From Pseudomonas ceruminis (GTDB taxonomy: Bacteria > Pseudomonadota > Gammaproteobacteria > Pseudomonadales > Pseudomonadaceae): a stretch of DNA of 64,000 nucleotides. The first letter of the stretch is position 1, and the number at the start of each line of letters is the position of its first letter. The DNA is taken from contig NZ_BQHW01000023.1 of the NCBI RefSeq assembly GCF_021602025.1, positions 1 to 64,000 of the forward strand. Direction: 5' to 3'. The notes below the pieces were generated by a model. That model was not told where the DNA came from, made no database searches, and saw only the letters and a list, made by a program, of their open reading frames with translations. Both the position numbers and the translations under genes were made by a program. Below are positions 46,725 through 56,317 of the stretch, in pieces.

Positions 46725-46752
46725 TTCCATAAAAAATTGTTATGATCCCGCC
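46718..46752 (+). promoter_or_regulatory. Promoter region of rluC
   Basis: TATGAT (46741-46746) is a good -10; the -35 region 17 bases upstream falls on the rne -35 hexamer, so the two divergent promoters overlap. The start would be at or next to the rluC ATG. Confidence 0.5.
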
Positions 46753-47709
46753 ATGACGACCAATACCCCTCCGACTTCCGGCGTTCAGCTGATCGAAGTC
46801 GCGCCGGAACTTGCCGGCCAACGCATCGACAATTTCCTCATCACGGCGCTCAAGGGCGTGCCCAAGACGCTGGTTTATCGCATCCTGCGCAAAGGCGAGG
46901 TGCGGGTCAACAAGGGCCGTATCAAGCCTGAGTACAAGCTGCAGGCCGGTGACATCGTGCGCGTGCCGCCCGTCCGCCTGCCTGAGCGCGACGAGCCGGC
47001 GCCGGTCGCCCAGGGGCTGCTGCAGCGCCTGGAAGCGGCCATTGTTTATGAAGACAAGGCGCTGATCGTGATGAACAAGCCGGCCGGCATCGCCGTGCAT
47101 GGTGGCAGCGGCTTGAGTTTTGGCGTGATCGAGGCGTTGCGCCAGTTGCGTCCGGACGCCAAGGAGCTCGAGCTGGTGCACCGCCTGGATCGTGACACTT
47201 CCGGCCTGCTGATGATCGCCAAGAAGCGCAGCATGCTGCGCCACCTGCATGCCGCGCTGCGCGGTGATGGCGTCGACAAGCGCTACATGGCGTTGGTGCG
47301 CGGTCACTGGCCAACCTCCAAGAAGCAAGTCAATGCGCCGTTGCTCAAGAGCAACCTGCGCTCGGGTGAGCGCATGGTCGAGGTCAACGATGAGGGCAAG
47401 GAGGCGCTGACCCTGTTCCGTGTGCTGCGCCGTTTCGGCGAGTTCGCCACCATCGTCGAGGCGCGCCCGATCACGGGGCGCACCCACCAGATCCGCGTGC
47501 ACACCTTGCATGCCGGGCACATGATCGCCGGTGACAGCAAGTACGGCGACGAAGATTTCAGCCGCGAGATTCGCGAGCTGGGCGGCAAGCGCCTGTTCCT
47601 GCATGCCTATGCCCTGACCGTGCCGCTGCCTGATGGCGGTGAGCTCAAGCTTGAGGCGCCCGTGGATGAAGTTTGGGCAAAAACCGTGGAGCGCCTGAGT
47701 GCGTCCTGA
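46753..47709 (+). CDS. rluC: 23S rRNA pseudouridine synthase RluC
   Basis: It makes pseudouridines 955, 2504 and 2580 in 23S rRNA. The 318-residue protein has an N-terminal S4 domain (about 20-80; [15 protein letters not shown]) and the RluA-family catalytic motif [14 protein letters not shown] with the nucleophilic Asp, plus GRTHQIRVH. No RBS precedes ATG 46753, consistent with a leaderless or very short leader mRNA. It is divergent from rne, the conserved arrangement in gammaproteobacteria. Confidence 0.93.
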   Translation: MTTNTPPTSGVQLIEVAPELAGQRIDNFLITALKGVPKTLVYRILRKGEVRVNKGRIKPEYKLQAGDIVRVPPVRLPERDEPAPVAQGLLQRLEAAIVYEDKALIVMNKPAGIAVHGGSGLSFGVIEALRQLRPDAKELELVHRLDRDTSGLLMIAKKRSMLRHLHAALRGDGVDKRYMALVRGHWPTSKKQVNAPLLKSNLRSGERMVEVNDEGKEALTLFRVLRRFGEFATIVEARPITGRTHQIRVHTLHAGHMIAGDSKYGDEDFSREIRELGGKRLFLHAYALTVPLPDGGELKLEAPVDEVWAKTVERLSAS

Positions 47710-47712
47710 TTT

Positions 47713-48393
47713 ATGACAAAGCGCTACGAGCTTCTGATCTTCGATTGGGATGGCACGCTGGCTGACTCCATTGGCCGTATCGTCGAAGCCATGAACGCCG
47801 CGGCCGAGCGTGCCGGTGAGGCGCCGAGCCGCGACGAGGCAGTCAAGGGCATCATCGGTCTGGCCCTCGGTGAAGCCATTGCCACCCTCTATCCTCATCT
47901 GGACGCCGTGCAGGTCGAGGTCTTTCGCCAGCACTACGCCGATGTCTACATGGCGCTCGATCAGCAGCCGTCGCCACTGTTCGAGGGCGTGGTCGAGTCG
48001 CTGGACGCTTTCAGGAGTGAGGGTTACCGCCTGGCGGTCGCAACCGGCAAGGCGCGTCGCGGGCTGGATCGGGTACTCAGGGCCAATGGCTGGGAAGGCT
48101 TTTTCGACATCACCCGCGCAGCCGACGAGGCGCGTGGCAAACCCCATCCGTTGATGCTCGAGCAAATCCTCGGCCATTGCGGCGTCGAACCTGGGCGTGC
48201 GCTGATGGTCGGAGATTCGGCGTTCGATCTGCAGATGGCCAGCAATGCCGGCATGCATTCGGTGGCGGTGGGGTATGGTGCCATGCCGTTGCAGGCGCTG
48301 GCCGAGTTCGGCCCGCAGGTTTGCATCGATCATTTCTCCCAGTTGCGCGAGTGGCTGGCAGGTTCCACGCAATTCCAATTCCAAGGTAGGTGA
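47713..48393 (+). CDS. HAD-family hydrolase (phosphoglycolate phosphatase-like)
   Basis: A 226-residue HAD hydrolase: motif I DWDGTLADS near residue 11, cap domain, motif II ATGKARRG, motif III Lys in GKPHPLM, motif IV VGDSAFDLQMA. It starts 3 bp after rluC and overlaps a GTG upstream of the sppA start. Substrate not known. Confidence 0.92.
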   Translation: MTKRYELLIFDWDGTLADSIGRIVEAMNAAAERAGEAPSRDEAVKGIIGLALGEAIATLYPHLDAVQVEVFRQHYADVYMALDQQPSPLFEGVVESLDAFRSEGYRLAVATGKARRGLDRVLRANGWEGFFDITRAADEARGKPHPLMLEQILGHCGVEPGRALMVGDSAFDLQMASNAGMHSVAVGYGAMPLQALAEFGPQVCIDHFSQLREWLAGSTQFQFQGR

Positions 48394-48395
48394 GC

Positions 48396-49385
48396 ATGGC
48401 TGACGAGTGGAAGGCCCCTGAGTCCGAACCCGATGAGCGCGAAGAGCGCAAGAGCTGGAAGCTTCTGGAGAAGACCCTGCTGGCAGGGGTGCAGGAGCAG
48501 CGCCGGTCGCGGCGTTGGGGGATATTCTTCAAGCTGCTCACGTTCGTCTACCTGTTCGGCCTGCTGGTGCTGTTCTCGCCGCTGATGGACATGGACAAGG
48601 CCGCCTCGCGCAGTGCCAACCACACGGCGCTGGTCGAGGTGCGCGGGGTTATTGCCGACCAGGAGGCCGCCAGCGCCGACAATATCGTCAAAAGTCTGCG
48701 CGAGGCATTCAAGGACGCCAAGACCAAGGCGGTGGTCATGCGCATCAACAGCCCGGGCGGCAGCCCGGTGCAGGCGGGCTATGTGTATGACGAGATCCGT
48801 CGGCTGCGCGGTGAGCACCCGGACATCAAGCTGTATGCAGTGATAACCGATCTGGGGGCTTCTGGCGCTTATTACATCGCCAGTGCGGCCGATGAAATCT
48901 ATGCCGACAAGGCCAGCCTGGTGGGGTCCATCGGTGTCACAGCGGCCGGTTATGGCTTCGTCGGCACGATGGAGAAGCTAGGGGTGGAGCGGCGCAGCTA
49001 TACCGCTGGCGAACACAAGGCCTTCCTGGATCCGTTCTCGCCAGAAAAGCCCGAGGAAAAGGCGTTTTGGCAGGGTGTGCTGAATACCACTCACCAGCAG
49101 TTCATCGCCATGGTCAAGCAGGGGCGGGGTGATCGCCTGAAGGACAAGGAGCATCCAGAGTTGTTCAGCGGCCTGATCTGGACCGGTGAGCAGGCCAAGG
49201 CGCTGGGGCTGGTCGATGGCCTGGGCAGTGCCAGCTATGTGGCGCGTGAGATCGTGGGAGAGAAGGAGTTGGTCGACTTCACTGTTCAGGAGTCGCCGTT
49301 CGATCGCTTCTCCAAGCGCATCGGTGCCAGTGTGGCTGAACATCTGGCCCTGTACATGGGCTTCCAGGGGCCTACCTTGCGTTGA
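48396..49385 (+). CDS. sppA: Signal peptide peptidase SppA-type (S49 peptidase)
   Basis: An inner-membrane serine peptidase that degrades cleaved signal peptides. The 329-residue protein has an N-terminal membrane segment (about 46-66), the S49 domain with the catalytic Ser in DLGASGAYYIAS and the Lys in SLVGSIGV-x region downstream. This is the short (67K-half-size) bacterial form. ATG 48396 is preferred over GTG 48390. Confidence 0.9.
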   Translation: MADEWKAPESEPDEREERKSWKLLEKTLLAGVQEQRRSRRWGIFFKLLTFVYLFGLLVLFSPLMDMDKAASRSANHTALVEVRGVIADQEAASADNIVKSLREAFKDAKTKAVVMRINSPGGSPVQAGYVYDEIRRLRGEHPDIKLYAVITDLGASGAYYIASAADEIYADKASLVGSIGVTAAGYGFVGTMEKLGVERRSYTAGEHKAFLDPFSPEKPEEKAFWQGVLNTTHQQFIAMVKQGRGDRLKDKEHPELFSGLIWTGEQAKALGLVDGLGSASYVAREIVGEKELVDFTVQESPFDRFSKRIGASVAEHLALYMGFQGPTLR

Positions 49386-49401
49386 GGCCCCCCGTGTGAT
49401 C

Positions 49402-49980
49402 TCAGGGGATCGTTACGCCTTCTGAGCTCAGCATGTCCACCAGTCGAATCAGCGGCAGCCCGATCAGGCTGGTGGCATCGCACCCATGCGTGCTCTGGAA
49501 CAGGCTCACTCCCAGCCCCTCAGCCTTGAAGCTGCCTGCGCAATCCAGCGGCTGCTCCGCTGTCACGTAGCGCTCCACGCGCGCGCGGTCCAGTTCCCGC
49601 ATCGTCACGGTAAAAGGTACGCAGTCGACCTGGCATTGCCCCGTGGCAGTGTTGAGCAGTGCCAGCCCGGTGAGGAAGGTGACCTGTTGGCCGCTCGCTT
49701 CGAGCAACTGTTCACAGGCGCGTTCGAACGTGTGTGGCTTGCCAAGGATCTGTTCACCCAGCACGGCGACCTGGTCGGAGCCGATGATCAGGTGTCCGGG
49801 GTGGCTGGCTGCCAGTGCCTCGGCTTTTTCCCGGGCGAGGCGGCGAACCAGGTCGACGGCTGGCTCGTCACCCTGGCGCTGTTCGTCTATGTCGGGGCTT
49901 GCCCAGGTGAAGGGCAGGCGCAGGCGCGCAAGCAGTTCGCGCCGGTAAGTGGAGCTGGAAGCCAGCAACAAAGGCAGCAT
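49402..49980 (-). CDS. Maf/YceF nucleotide pyrophosphatase
   Basis: A house-cleaning pyrophosphatase; the YceF branch acts on 7-methyl-GTP. The 192-residue protein starts MLPLLLASSSTYRRELL with the Maf signature SSxxRxxLL; the catalytic Asp is in IIGSDQVAVL. Convergent with sppA and divergent from yceD, the usual arrangement. Confidence 0.92.
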   Translation of the reverse strand: MLPLLLASSSTYRRELLARLRLPFTWASPDIDEQRQGDEPAVDLVRRLAREKAEALAASHPGHLIIGSDQVAVLGEQILGKPHTFERACEQLLEASGQQVTFLTGLALLNTATGQCQVDCVPFTVTMRELDRARVERYVTAEQPLDCAGSFKAEGLGVSLFQSTHGCDATSLIGLPLIRLVDMLSSEGVTIP

Positions 49981-50038
49981 GGTAGACTCCTGGTCAGTTG
50001 AACCTGATTCTAACATGTGAGATGCCGCCGAATTTCCT

Positions 50039-50067
50039 TTGACAGGGGCGGGGGGCATCCCTAGAAT
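50039..50067 (+). promoter_or_regulatory. Consensus sigma-70 promoter of the yceD-rpmF-fab operon
   Basis: TTGACA (50039-50044), a 17-base spacer and TAGAAT (50062-50067). The start would be near 50074, three bases before the yceD ATG. Confidence 0.85.
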
Positions 50068-50076
50068 GCTGCGCCT

Positions 50077-50604
50077 ATGTTGAATGACCCGATTCCACCT
50101 CACGTTGACCCGCGCAAATTAGCCGATCGTGGCGTAACCCTTAACGGTTCGCTGCAACTCGCTGATTTGGAAAGACTCTGCGACCCGCTTTCCGACAATG
50201 TCGGTACGGTGCAGGCGAAGTTCGATTTTGAACGAGATGAACAGCACGTGGTGGTTATCCACAGTGAGCTGGATGTCGAGGTCAAAATGGTTTGCCAGCG
50301 TTGTCTTGAGCTGGTCACCCTGCCGATTCACAGTGAATGTACATACGCTGTGGTGAAGGAGGGTGCGAATACCCAGTCGTTGCCGAAAGGCTATGACGTG
50401 CTGGAACTGGGCGAAGATCCTTTGGATCTGCAGGCCTTGATCGAGGAGGAGCTTCTGCTCGCCTTGCCCATCGTGCCTGCTCATCATCCGGAAGAATGCC
50501 AGCAGCCGGCGGGCGCAGACGAGCCCGAATCGAGCAAGGACGAGGTATCGCGGTCCAACCCGTTCAGTGTTTTGGCGCAGTTAAAGCGTGACCCAAACGT
50601 TTAG
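50077..50604 (+). CDS. yceD: YceD/DUF177 protein
   Basis: A 175-residue protein with the conserved VKMVCQRCLELVTLP motif (CxxC) of the DUF177 family, linked to large ribosomal subunit/23S rRNA accumulation. No RBS precedes ATG 50077 and the promoter lies immediately upstream, so translation may start on a leaderless mRNA. It is always next to rpmF. Confidence 0.92.
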   Translation: MLNDPIPPHVDPRKLADRGVTLNGSLQLADLERLCDPLSDNVGTVQAKFDFERDEQHVVVIHSELDVEVKMVCQRCLELVTLPIHSECTYAVVKEGANTQSLPKGYDVLELGEDPLDLQALIEEELLLALPIVPAHHPEECQQPAGADEPESSKDEVSRSNPFSVLAQLKRDPNV

Positions 50605-50617
50605 GAGTTAATCAATT

Positions 50618-50800
50618 ATGGCTGTTCAGCAGAACAAAAAATCCCGCTCTGCCCGTGACATGCGCCGTTCGCACGACGCCCTGTCGGAAAACGCGCTGTC
50701 GGTAGAGAAAACCACCGGTGAAGTACACCTGCGCCACCACGTTTCGCCAGAAGGCGTATACCGTGGTCGCAAAGTGGTCGACAAGGGCGCTGACGAGTAA
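50618..50800 (+). CDS. rpmF: 50S ribosomal protein L32
   Basis: A 60-residue protein ([20 protein letters not shown]..) of standard L32 type. It lacks the CxxC zinc ligands, as in gammaproteobacteria. The RBS TAGGAG precedes the ATG. Confidence 0.97.
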   Translation: MAVQQNKKSRSARDMRRSHDALSENALSVEKTTGEVHLRHHVSPEGVYRGRKVVDKGADE

Positions 50801-50803
50801 TCC

Positions 50804-51814
50804 TTGTCCGCTCAGATCATCGCGATCGACGCAATGGGCGGGGACTTCGGTCCCCGCAGCATTGTCCAGGCTAGCATTGCCTGCCTTTCGGCTACCCCCT
50901 CGCTGCACCTGACCCTCGTCGGTCAACCCTCCCTCCTTGAAGATCTCGTCAGCGGCCTTGCGGCTGCGGATCGCGCGCGCCTGCAGATTGTCGCGGCCAG
51001 TGAGGTGATCGGCATGGACGAGCGGCCGTCCCAGGCGTTGCGCGGCAAACCCGATTCGTCGATGCGCATTGCCCTGGAACTGGTGCGTGATGGCAAGGCT
51101 CAAGCCTGCGTCAGCGCCGGCAATACCGGTGCGCTGATGGCGCTGTCGCGTTTTGTGCTCAAGACCCTGCCGGGCATCGATCGGCCGGCCATGGTGGCGG
51201 CCATCCCGACTCAGGTAGGGTATTGCCAGTTGCTCGACCTGGGCGCCAACGTCGATTGCAGTGCCGAAAACCTCTACCAGTTTGCCGTGATGGGCTCGGT
51301 GGCCGCTCAGGCTCTGGGGGTTCATCGTCCGCGGGTGGCGTTGTTGAACATCGGCACCGAGGACATCAAAGGCAACCAGCAGGTCAAGTTGGCCGCCACG
51401 CTGCTGCAGAATGCCCGGGGCCTCAATTATGTCGGCTTCGTCGAAGGTGATGGGCTGTATCGAGGTGAAGCCGACGTCGTGGTGTGCGACGGCTTTGTCG
51501 GCAATATTCTGCTCAAATCCAGTGAAGGCCTGGCGACCATGATCGGTGCGCGCATCGAGCAGTTGTTCAAGGGCGGCGCCTTGGCCCGTATAGCCGGTGC
51601 CATGGCCATGCCACTGCTCAGGCGCCTACAGGCCGACCTGGCGCCGGCGCGGCATAATGGCGCAAGCTTCCTGGGGTTGCAGGGTATCGTCATCAAGAGC
51701 CACGGCTCGGCAGGGGTCCAGGGGTTCCAGAGCGCCATTCAACGGGCGTTGATCGAGATTCAGGAGAACCTGCCCCAGCGCCTGCACGGCCGCCTCGAAG
51801 ACCTGTTGCCTTAG
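50804..51814 (+). CDS. plsX: Phosphate acyltransferase PlsX
   Basis: It makes acyl-phosphate from acyl-ACP for phospholipid synthesis. The 336-residue protein starts at TTG 50804, three bases after rpmF ([13 protein letters not shown] is the family N-terminus), and has the conserved [11 protein letters not shown] and GFVGNILLK motifs. No fabH follows, which is normal for Pseudomonas. Confidence 0.94.
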   Translation: MSAQIIAIDAMGGDFGPRSIVQASIACLSATPSLHLTLVGQPSLLEDLVSGLAAADRARLQIVAASEVIGMDERPSQALRGKPDSSMRIALELVRDGKAQACVSAGNTGALMALSRFVLKTLPGIDRPAMVAAIPTQVGYCQLLDLGANVDCSAENLYQFAVMGSVAAQALGVHRPRVALLNIGTEDIKGNQQVKLAATLLQNARGLNYVGFVEGDGLYRGEADVVVCDGFVGNILLKSSEGLATMIGARIEQLFKGGALARIAGAMAMPLLRRLQADLAPARHNGASFLGLQGIVIKSHGSAGVQGFQSAIQRALIEIQENLPQRLHGRLEDLLP

Positions 51815-51941
51815 GCGTATCGCCGATGAAGTGCTTAAATGTGACCGTTTGGTCTGTGTTTCCATCCAACTGTTCAGATTCCGCGTCCAGCCTCGTGCTC
51901 GGCGCGCCCTATCCGACGACAAGATCATAAGGGCTTGTTCA

Positions 51942-52880
51942 ATGTCTGCATCCCTCGCATTCGTCTTCCCGGGTCAAGGTTCCCAGTCTCTGGGTATGCT
52001 CAAAGAGCTCGGCGCCGAGAAGCCAGTGATCGTCGAGACCTTCAAAGAAGCGTCCGATGCTCTGGGTTACGACCTGTGGAAGCTGGTCCAGGAAGGTCCG
52101 GAAGAACAACTCAACCAAACCGACAAGACACAGCCTGCCATCCTCACTGCCTCCATTGCGCTGTGGCGCCTGTGGCTGGAAGAGGGCGGTGCGCAGCCGG
52201 CATTCGTGTCCGGGCACAGCCTGGGTGAATACAGCGCTCTGGTCGCTGCCGGCAGCCTGGCGTTGAAAGACGCGGTCAAGCTGGTAAAGCGTCGTGGTGA
52301 GCTGATGCAAGAGGCCGTGCCGGCTGGCCACGGTGCCATGGCCGCGATCCTCGGCCTGAGCGACGACGATGTGAAAGCCATCTGTGCCGAAGCGGCCGAA
52401 GATGAAGTGGTCAGCGCTGTTAACTTCAACTCTCCGGGCCAGGTGGTCATTGCTGGCAACGTCGCAGCGGTCAACCGTGCCATCGAGCTGTGCAAGGCCA
52501 AGGGCGCCAAGCGCGCCTTGCCGTTGCCGGTCAGCGTGCCGTCGCACTGTGCATTGATGAAGCCGGCCGCCGAGCGGTTTGCCGACGACGTCAACGCCAT
52601 TGAATGGAAGGCGCCGCAAATCCCGGTGGTGCAGAACGTCACGGCTGCCATCGCCGCCGACCTCGACACCCTCAAGCAGGACTTGCTGGCGCAGCTTTAC
52701 CAGCCCGTGCGCTGGGTCGAGTGTGTGCAGACCCTGGCCGCCAACGGTGCGGTCAATCTGGTCGAGTGCGGCCCAGGCAAAGTCCTGGCTGGCCTGAACA
52801 AGCGTTGCGCCGAAGGCGTGACCACCTACAACCTCAATACCCCTGACGCCGTCGCCGCCACCCGTGCGGCGCTGGCCTGA
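51942..52880 (+). CDS. fabD: Malonyl-CoA:ACP transacylase
   Basis: A 312-residue transacylase; catalytic Ser93 in GHSLGEY, the His in VPSHCALM and FPGQGSQ at the N-terminus. ATG 51942 is chosen because the family N-terminus begins there; the 127-bp gap after plsX holds no gene. Confidence 0.96.
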   Translation: MSASLAFVFPGQGSQSLGMLKELGAEKPVIVETFKEASDALGYDLWKLVQEGPEEQLNQTDKTQPAILTASIALWRLWLEEGGAQPAFVSGHSLGEYSALVAAGSLALKDAVKLVKRRGELMQEAVPAGHGAMAAILGLSDDDVKAICAEAAEDEVVSAVNFNSPGQVVIAGNVAAVNRAIELCKAKGAKRALPLPVSVPSHCALMKPAAERFADDVNAIEWKAPQIPVVQNVTAAIAADLDTLKQDLLAQLYQPVRWVECVQTLAANGAVNLVECGPGKVLAGLNKRCAEGVTTYNLNTPDAVAATRAALA

Positions 52881-52898
52881 ATTTTTGGAGATGCTTGC

Positions 52899-53639
52899 AT
52901 GAGCCTGCAAGGTAAAGTTGCATTGGTGACCGGCGCCAGCCGTGGTATCGGCCAGGCCATCGCCCTCGAGCTGGGCCGCCAGGGCGCGACCGTGATCGGT
53001 ACGGCCACTTCGGCTTCTGGTGCCGAGCGCATTGCCGCTACCCTGAAAGAACACGGCATCGCCGGCACCGGCATGGAGCTGAACGTGACCAGCGCCGAAT
53101 CCGTGGACGCGGTACTGGGCGCCATCGGCGAGCAGTTCGGCGCACCGACCATTCTGGTCAACAACGCCGGCATCACTCGTGACAACCTCATGCTGCGCAT
53201 GAAGGATGACGAGTGGTTCGACGTGATCGATACCAACCTGAACAGCCTCTACCGTTTGTCCAAGGGCGTGCTGCGTGGCATGACCAAGGCGCGTTGGGGT
53301 CGTATCATCAGCATCGGTTCGGTCGTCGGCGCCATGGGTAACGCTGGCCAGGCCAACTACGCGGCCGCCAAGGCAGGCCTGGAAGGCTTCAGCCGCGCCT
53401 TGGCGCGTGAAGTAGGCTCGCGTGGCATTACCGTCAACTCGGTAACCCCTGGCTTCATCGACACCGACATGACCCGCGAGCTGCCTGAGGCGCAACGCGA
53501 AGCCCTGCAGACCCAGATTCCGCTGGGCCGCCTGGGCCAGGCCGACGAAATCGCCAAGGTGGTTTCCTTCCTGGCATCTGACGGCGCAGCCTATGTCACT
53601 GGCGCTACCGTGCCGGTGAACGGCGGGATGTACATGTAA
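52899..53639 (+). CDS. fabG: 3-oxoacyl-ACP reductase
   Basis: A 246-residue NADPH-dependent SDR: TGASRGIG cofactor loop (12-19), NNAG, catalytic Ser and YAAAKAG (Tyr/Lys). The RBS TTGGAGA precedes the ATG. Confidence 0.96.
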   Translation: MSLQGKVALVTGASRGIGQAIALELGRQGATVIGTATSASGAERIAATLKEHGIAGTGMELNVTSAESVDAVLGAIGEQFGAPTILVNNAGITRDNLMLRMKDDEWFDVIDTNLNSLYRLSKGVLRGMTKARWGRIISIGSVVGAMGNAGQANYAAAKAGLEGFSRALAREVGSRGITVNSVTPGFIDTDMTRELPEAQREALQTQIPLGRLGQADEIAKVVSFLASDGAAYVTGATVPVNGGMYM

Positions 53640-53842
53640 AACCGCAACTCAATGTGACGGATTGCTTAAAAAAAGAGTCATACTGCGAGCCTAAAATCCG
53701 TTATAAAGCTGCAACCAGATTCCAGGCAGGGGGCCAGGTCACTAAGCCGAAGGTGCGTTGAGCTTGAAAAGCGAACGTCTTTCTATAAACTTGGTCACCG
53801 GCCAGCTGCCTGACATATGTCCATTAGGAGTGAAAACTAGGT
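53640..53842 (+). other. Leader/promoter region of acpP
   Basis: A 203-bp gap with an A-rich stretch and possible -10 elements (TAAAAT, TTATAAAG near 53690-53707), but no clear -35 partner. The RBS AGGAG at 53827-53831 is far from ATG 53843, and a nearer TAGG may help. A separate promoter for the abundant ACP is expected here. Confidence 0.4.
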
Positions 53843-54079
53843 ATGAGCACCATCGAAGAACGCGTCAAGAAAATCGTCGCCGAGCAACTGGGCGTCAAGG
53901 AAGAGGAAGTGACTAACGAGAAGTCCTTCGTCGATGACCTGGGTGCCGATTCGCTTGACACCGTTGAGCTGGTGATGGCTCTGGAAGAGGAATTCGAGAC
54001 CGAAATCCCTGACGAAGAAGCCGAGAAGATCACTACCGTTCAAGCTGCCATCGACTACGTCACCAGCCACCAGGCCTAA
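53843..54079 (+). CDS. acpP: Acyl carrier protein
   Basis: A 78-residue acidic protein with the 4'-phosphopantetheine attachment Ser37 in [14 protein letters not shown]. Confidence 0.97.
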   Translation: MSTIEERVKKIVAEQLGVKEEEVTNEKSFVDDLGADSLDTVELVMALEEEFETEIPDEEAEKITTVQAAIDYVTSHQA

Positions 54080-54110
54080 GACGCTTTAGTCGACGCTTCT
54101 TGTCGAGAAG

Positions 54111-54143
54111 AACCGCACTGCCTTTGCCGGCGTGCGGTTTTTT
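54111..54143 (+). terminator. Terminator/attenuator between acpP and fabF
   Basis: AACCGCAC (54111-54118) pairs with GTGCGGTT (54132-54139), followed by TTTT. It would give acpP its own abundant short transcript with partial read-through to fabF. Confidence 0.75.
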
Positions 54144-54253
54144 CTTTGCGAGCTGCGTGCGTCGACCGATCCGCATCGAGAGCTTGTTGCCATTTCATTC
54201 CGTTGCCTTGAATGCAATGGCAAGAGACTCTGTTATTAGAAAAGGAGAGTACT

Positions 54254-55498
54254 GTGTCGCGTAGACGCGTCGTGGTCACCGGTATGGGTATGCTGTCGCC
54301 ACTGGGTACCGATGTACCGAGCACCTGGCAGGGCATTCTGGCTGGCCGCAGTGGCATCGGTCCGATCGAACACACGGACTTGTCTGCCTACTCCACCCGT
54401 TTTGGCGGCTCGGTGAAGGGCTTCGAGGTCGAGCAGTACCTGTCGGCCAAGGAGGCTCGCAAGCTTGACCTGTTCATTCAGTACGGGCTGGCAGCCGGTT
54501 TTCAGGCGGTGCGCAACGCCGGCCTGGAAGTCACCGATGCCAACCGCGAACGCATCGGCGTGGCCATGGGGTCGGGCATCGGTGGCCTGACCAATATCGA
54601 AGAAACCAGCCGTACCTTGCACGAGCAGGGGCCGCGCCGTATTTCGCCGTTCTTCGTGCCGGGTTCGATCATCAACATGATTTCTGGCTTCCTGTCGATT
54701 CACCTTGGGCTGCAGGGGCCGAACTACGCCATTGCCACGGCGTGCACCACCGGTACTCATTGCATCGGCATGGCCGCGCGCAATATCGCCTACGGTGAGG
54801 CCGATGTGATGATCGCCGGTGGCGCCGAAATGGCGGCGTGCGGCCTTGGCATGGGCGGCTTCGGCGCGTCGCGTGCGCTGTCGACCCGCAACGATGAGCC
54901 GGCCCGTGCCAGCCGTCCGTGGGACAAGGGCCGCGATGGTTTCGTGCTGTCTGATGGTGCCGGTGCCTTGGTGCTGGAGGAGTTGGAGCACGCCAAGGCC
55001 CGTGGTGCGACCATCTATGCCGAGCTGGTCGGTTTTGGCATGAGTGGCGATGCTTACCACATGACCTCGCCACCGGACAGCGGCGAAGGGGCAGCGCGCT
55101 GCATGGCCAATGCCTTGCGCGATGCCGGCATCCAGCCGCAAGAGGTCAGTTACATCAACGCCCATGGCACCTCAACCCCGGCTGGCGATGTCGCCGAAGT
55201 TGCGGCGATCAAGCGTGTGTTTGGCGACCACGCCTACAAGCTGGCGGTCAGCTCGACCAAGTCGATGACTGGCCACTTGCTGGGCGCGGCCGGTGCGGTC
55301 GAGGCGATCTTCAGTGTACTGGCGATCAACAGCCAGATGGCACCCCCTACCATCAACCTGGATGAACCGGACGAAGGTTGCGACCTCGACTTCGTGCCGC
55401 ACCAGGCGCGCAGCATGCCGATCGACGTGGTGTTGTCCAACTCGTTCGGCTTTGGCGGCACCAACGGCTCGCTGGTGTTCCGCCGGTTCGCCGGTTGA
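54254..55498 (+). CDS. fabF: 3-oxoacyl-ACP synthase II
   Basis: A 414-residue elongating ketosynthase: catalytic Cys in ATACTTGTH (about 164) and His residues in [11 protein letters not shown] and [11 protein letters not shown]. The start is GTG 54254 after AAAGGAGAG. Confidence 0.96.
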   Translation: MSRRRVVVTGMGMLSPLGTDVPSTWQGILAGRSGIGPIEHTDLSAYSTRFGGSVKGFEVEQYLSAKEARKLDLFIQYGLAAGFQAVRNAGLEVTDANRERIGVAMGSGIGGLTNIEETSRTLHEQGPRRISPFFVPGSIINMISGFLSIHLGLQGPNYAIATACTTGTHCIGMAARNIAYGEADVMIAGGAEMAACGLGMGGFGASRALSTRNDEPARASRPWDKGRDGFVLSDGAGALVLEELEHAKARGATIYAELVGFGMSGDAYHMTSPPDSGEGAARCMANALRDAGIQPQEVSYINAHGTSTPAGDVAEVAAIKRVFGDHAYKLAVSSTKSMTGHLLGAAGAVEAIFSVLAINSQMAPPTINLDEPDEGCDLDFVPHQARSMPIDVVLSNSFGFGGTNGSLVFRRFAG

Positions 55499-56313
55499 TG
55501 CACAGTTGGATCGATGGCCAGCCTGCGACTGCGGTCAACCTGCAGAACCGTGGCCTGGCCTACGGCGATGGCCTGTTCGAGACCATCGCCGTACGTGCTG
55601 GCCGGCCCAGCTTGCTCGAAGGCCATCTGGACCGCTTGGCGCTGGGTTGTCAGCGCCTGGCTATCGACGCCGACCTGGCACTGCTGCGTGACGAAATTTT
55701 GCGTTACGCCGCCCAGCTGGGTGAAGGCGTGGCCAAGCTGATCCTTACCCGCGGTGATAGCCAGCGTGGCTATGCCCCGGTGGTTGGCGTCGCACCCCGG
55801 CGTATCCTTCAAGGCGGCCCGCTGCCCAGCTATCCTGTCGAGCATGCCGAGCACGGCGTGCGACTGTTTTCCTGCCAGACTCGGCTTGGGGAACAACCCT
55901 TGCTGGCAGGCCTCAAACACCTCAACCGCCTGGAGCAGGTGCTGGCCCGTGCCGAATGGCAGGACAGCGAACATGCCGAAGGCCTGATGCGTGACGGGCA
56001 GGGCAGGGTAGTCGAGGGCGTGTACAGCAATCTGTTCCTGGTGCGCGACGGCGTGCTGCTGACGGCTGATCTGAGCCGTTGTGGTGTTGCTGGCGTGATG
56101 CGCAGTGCCTTGCTCAAGCAGGCCCGGGCGATGGCCATTGCGGTGCAGGTACGTGACGTGGCGTATGACGAGTTGGAGCAGGCAGACGAAGTGTTTGTCT
56201 GCAATAGCGTCTACGGTGTCTGGCCTGTGCGTGCAATTGCTGCATTGAACTGGTCGCCGGGCCCACTCACCCGTAAACTGCAGGCCGTTGCCCGTACGTT
56301 ACTGGATACCTGA
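55498..56313 (+). CDS. pabC: Aminodeoxychorismate lyase
   Basis: It makes p-aminobenzoate for folate. The 271-residue fold-type IV PLP enzyme has the Lys in GLKHLNRLEQVLAR and the N-terminal RGLAYGDGLFETI motif. ATG overlaps the fabF stop (TGATG). Confidence 0.94.
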   Translation: MHSWIDGQPATAVNLQNRGLAYGDGLFETIAVRAGRPSLLEGHLDRLALGCQRLAIDADLALLRDEILRYAAQLGEGVAKLILTRGDSQRGYAPVVGVAPRRILQGGPLPSYPVEHAEHGVRLFSCQTRLGEQPLLAGLKHLNRLEQVLARAEWQDSEHAEGLMRDGQGRVVEGVYSNLFLVRDGVLLTADLSRCGVAGVMRSALLKQARAMAIAVQVRDVAYDELEQADEVFVCNSVYGVWPVRAIAALNWSPGPLTRKLQAVARTLLDT

Positions 56314-56317
56314 ATTC

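Noticed and set aside
51939-53495. Minus-strand frame of 518 codons opposite fabD and fabG
   Set aside because: Both plus-strand genes are unmistakable; the antisense frame is due to codon bias.
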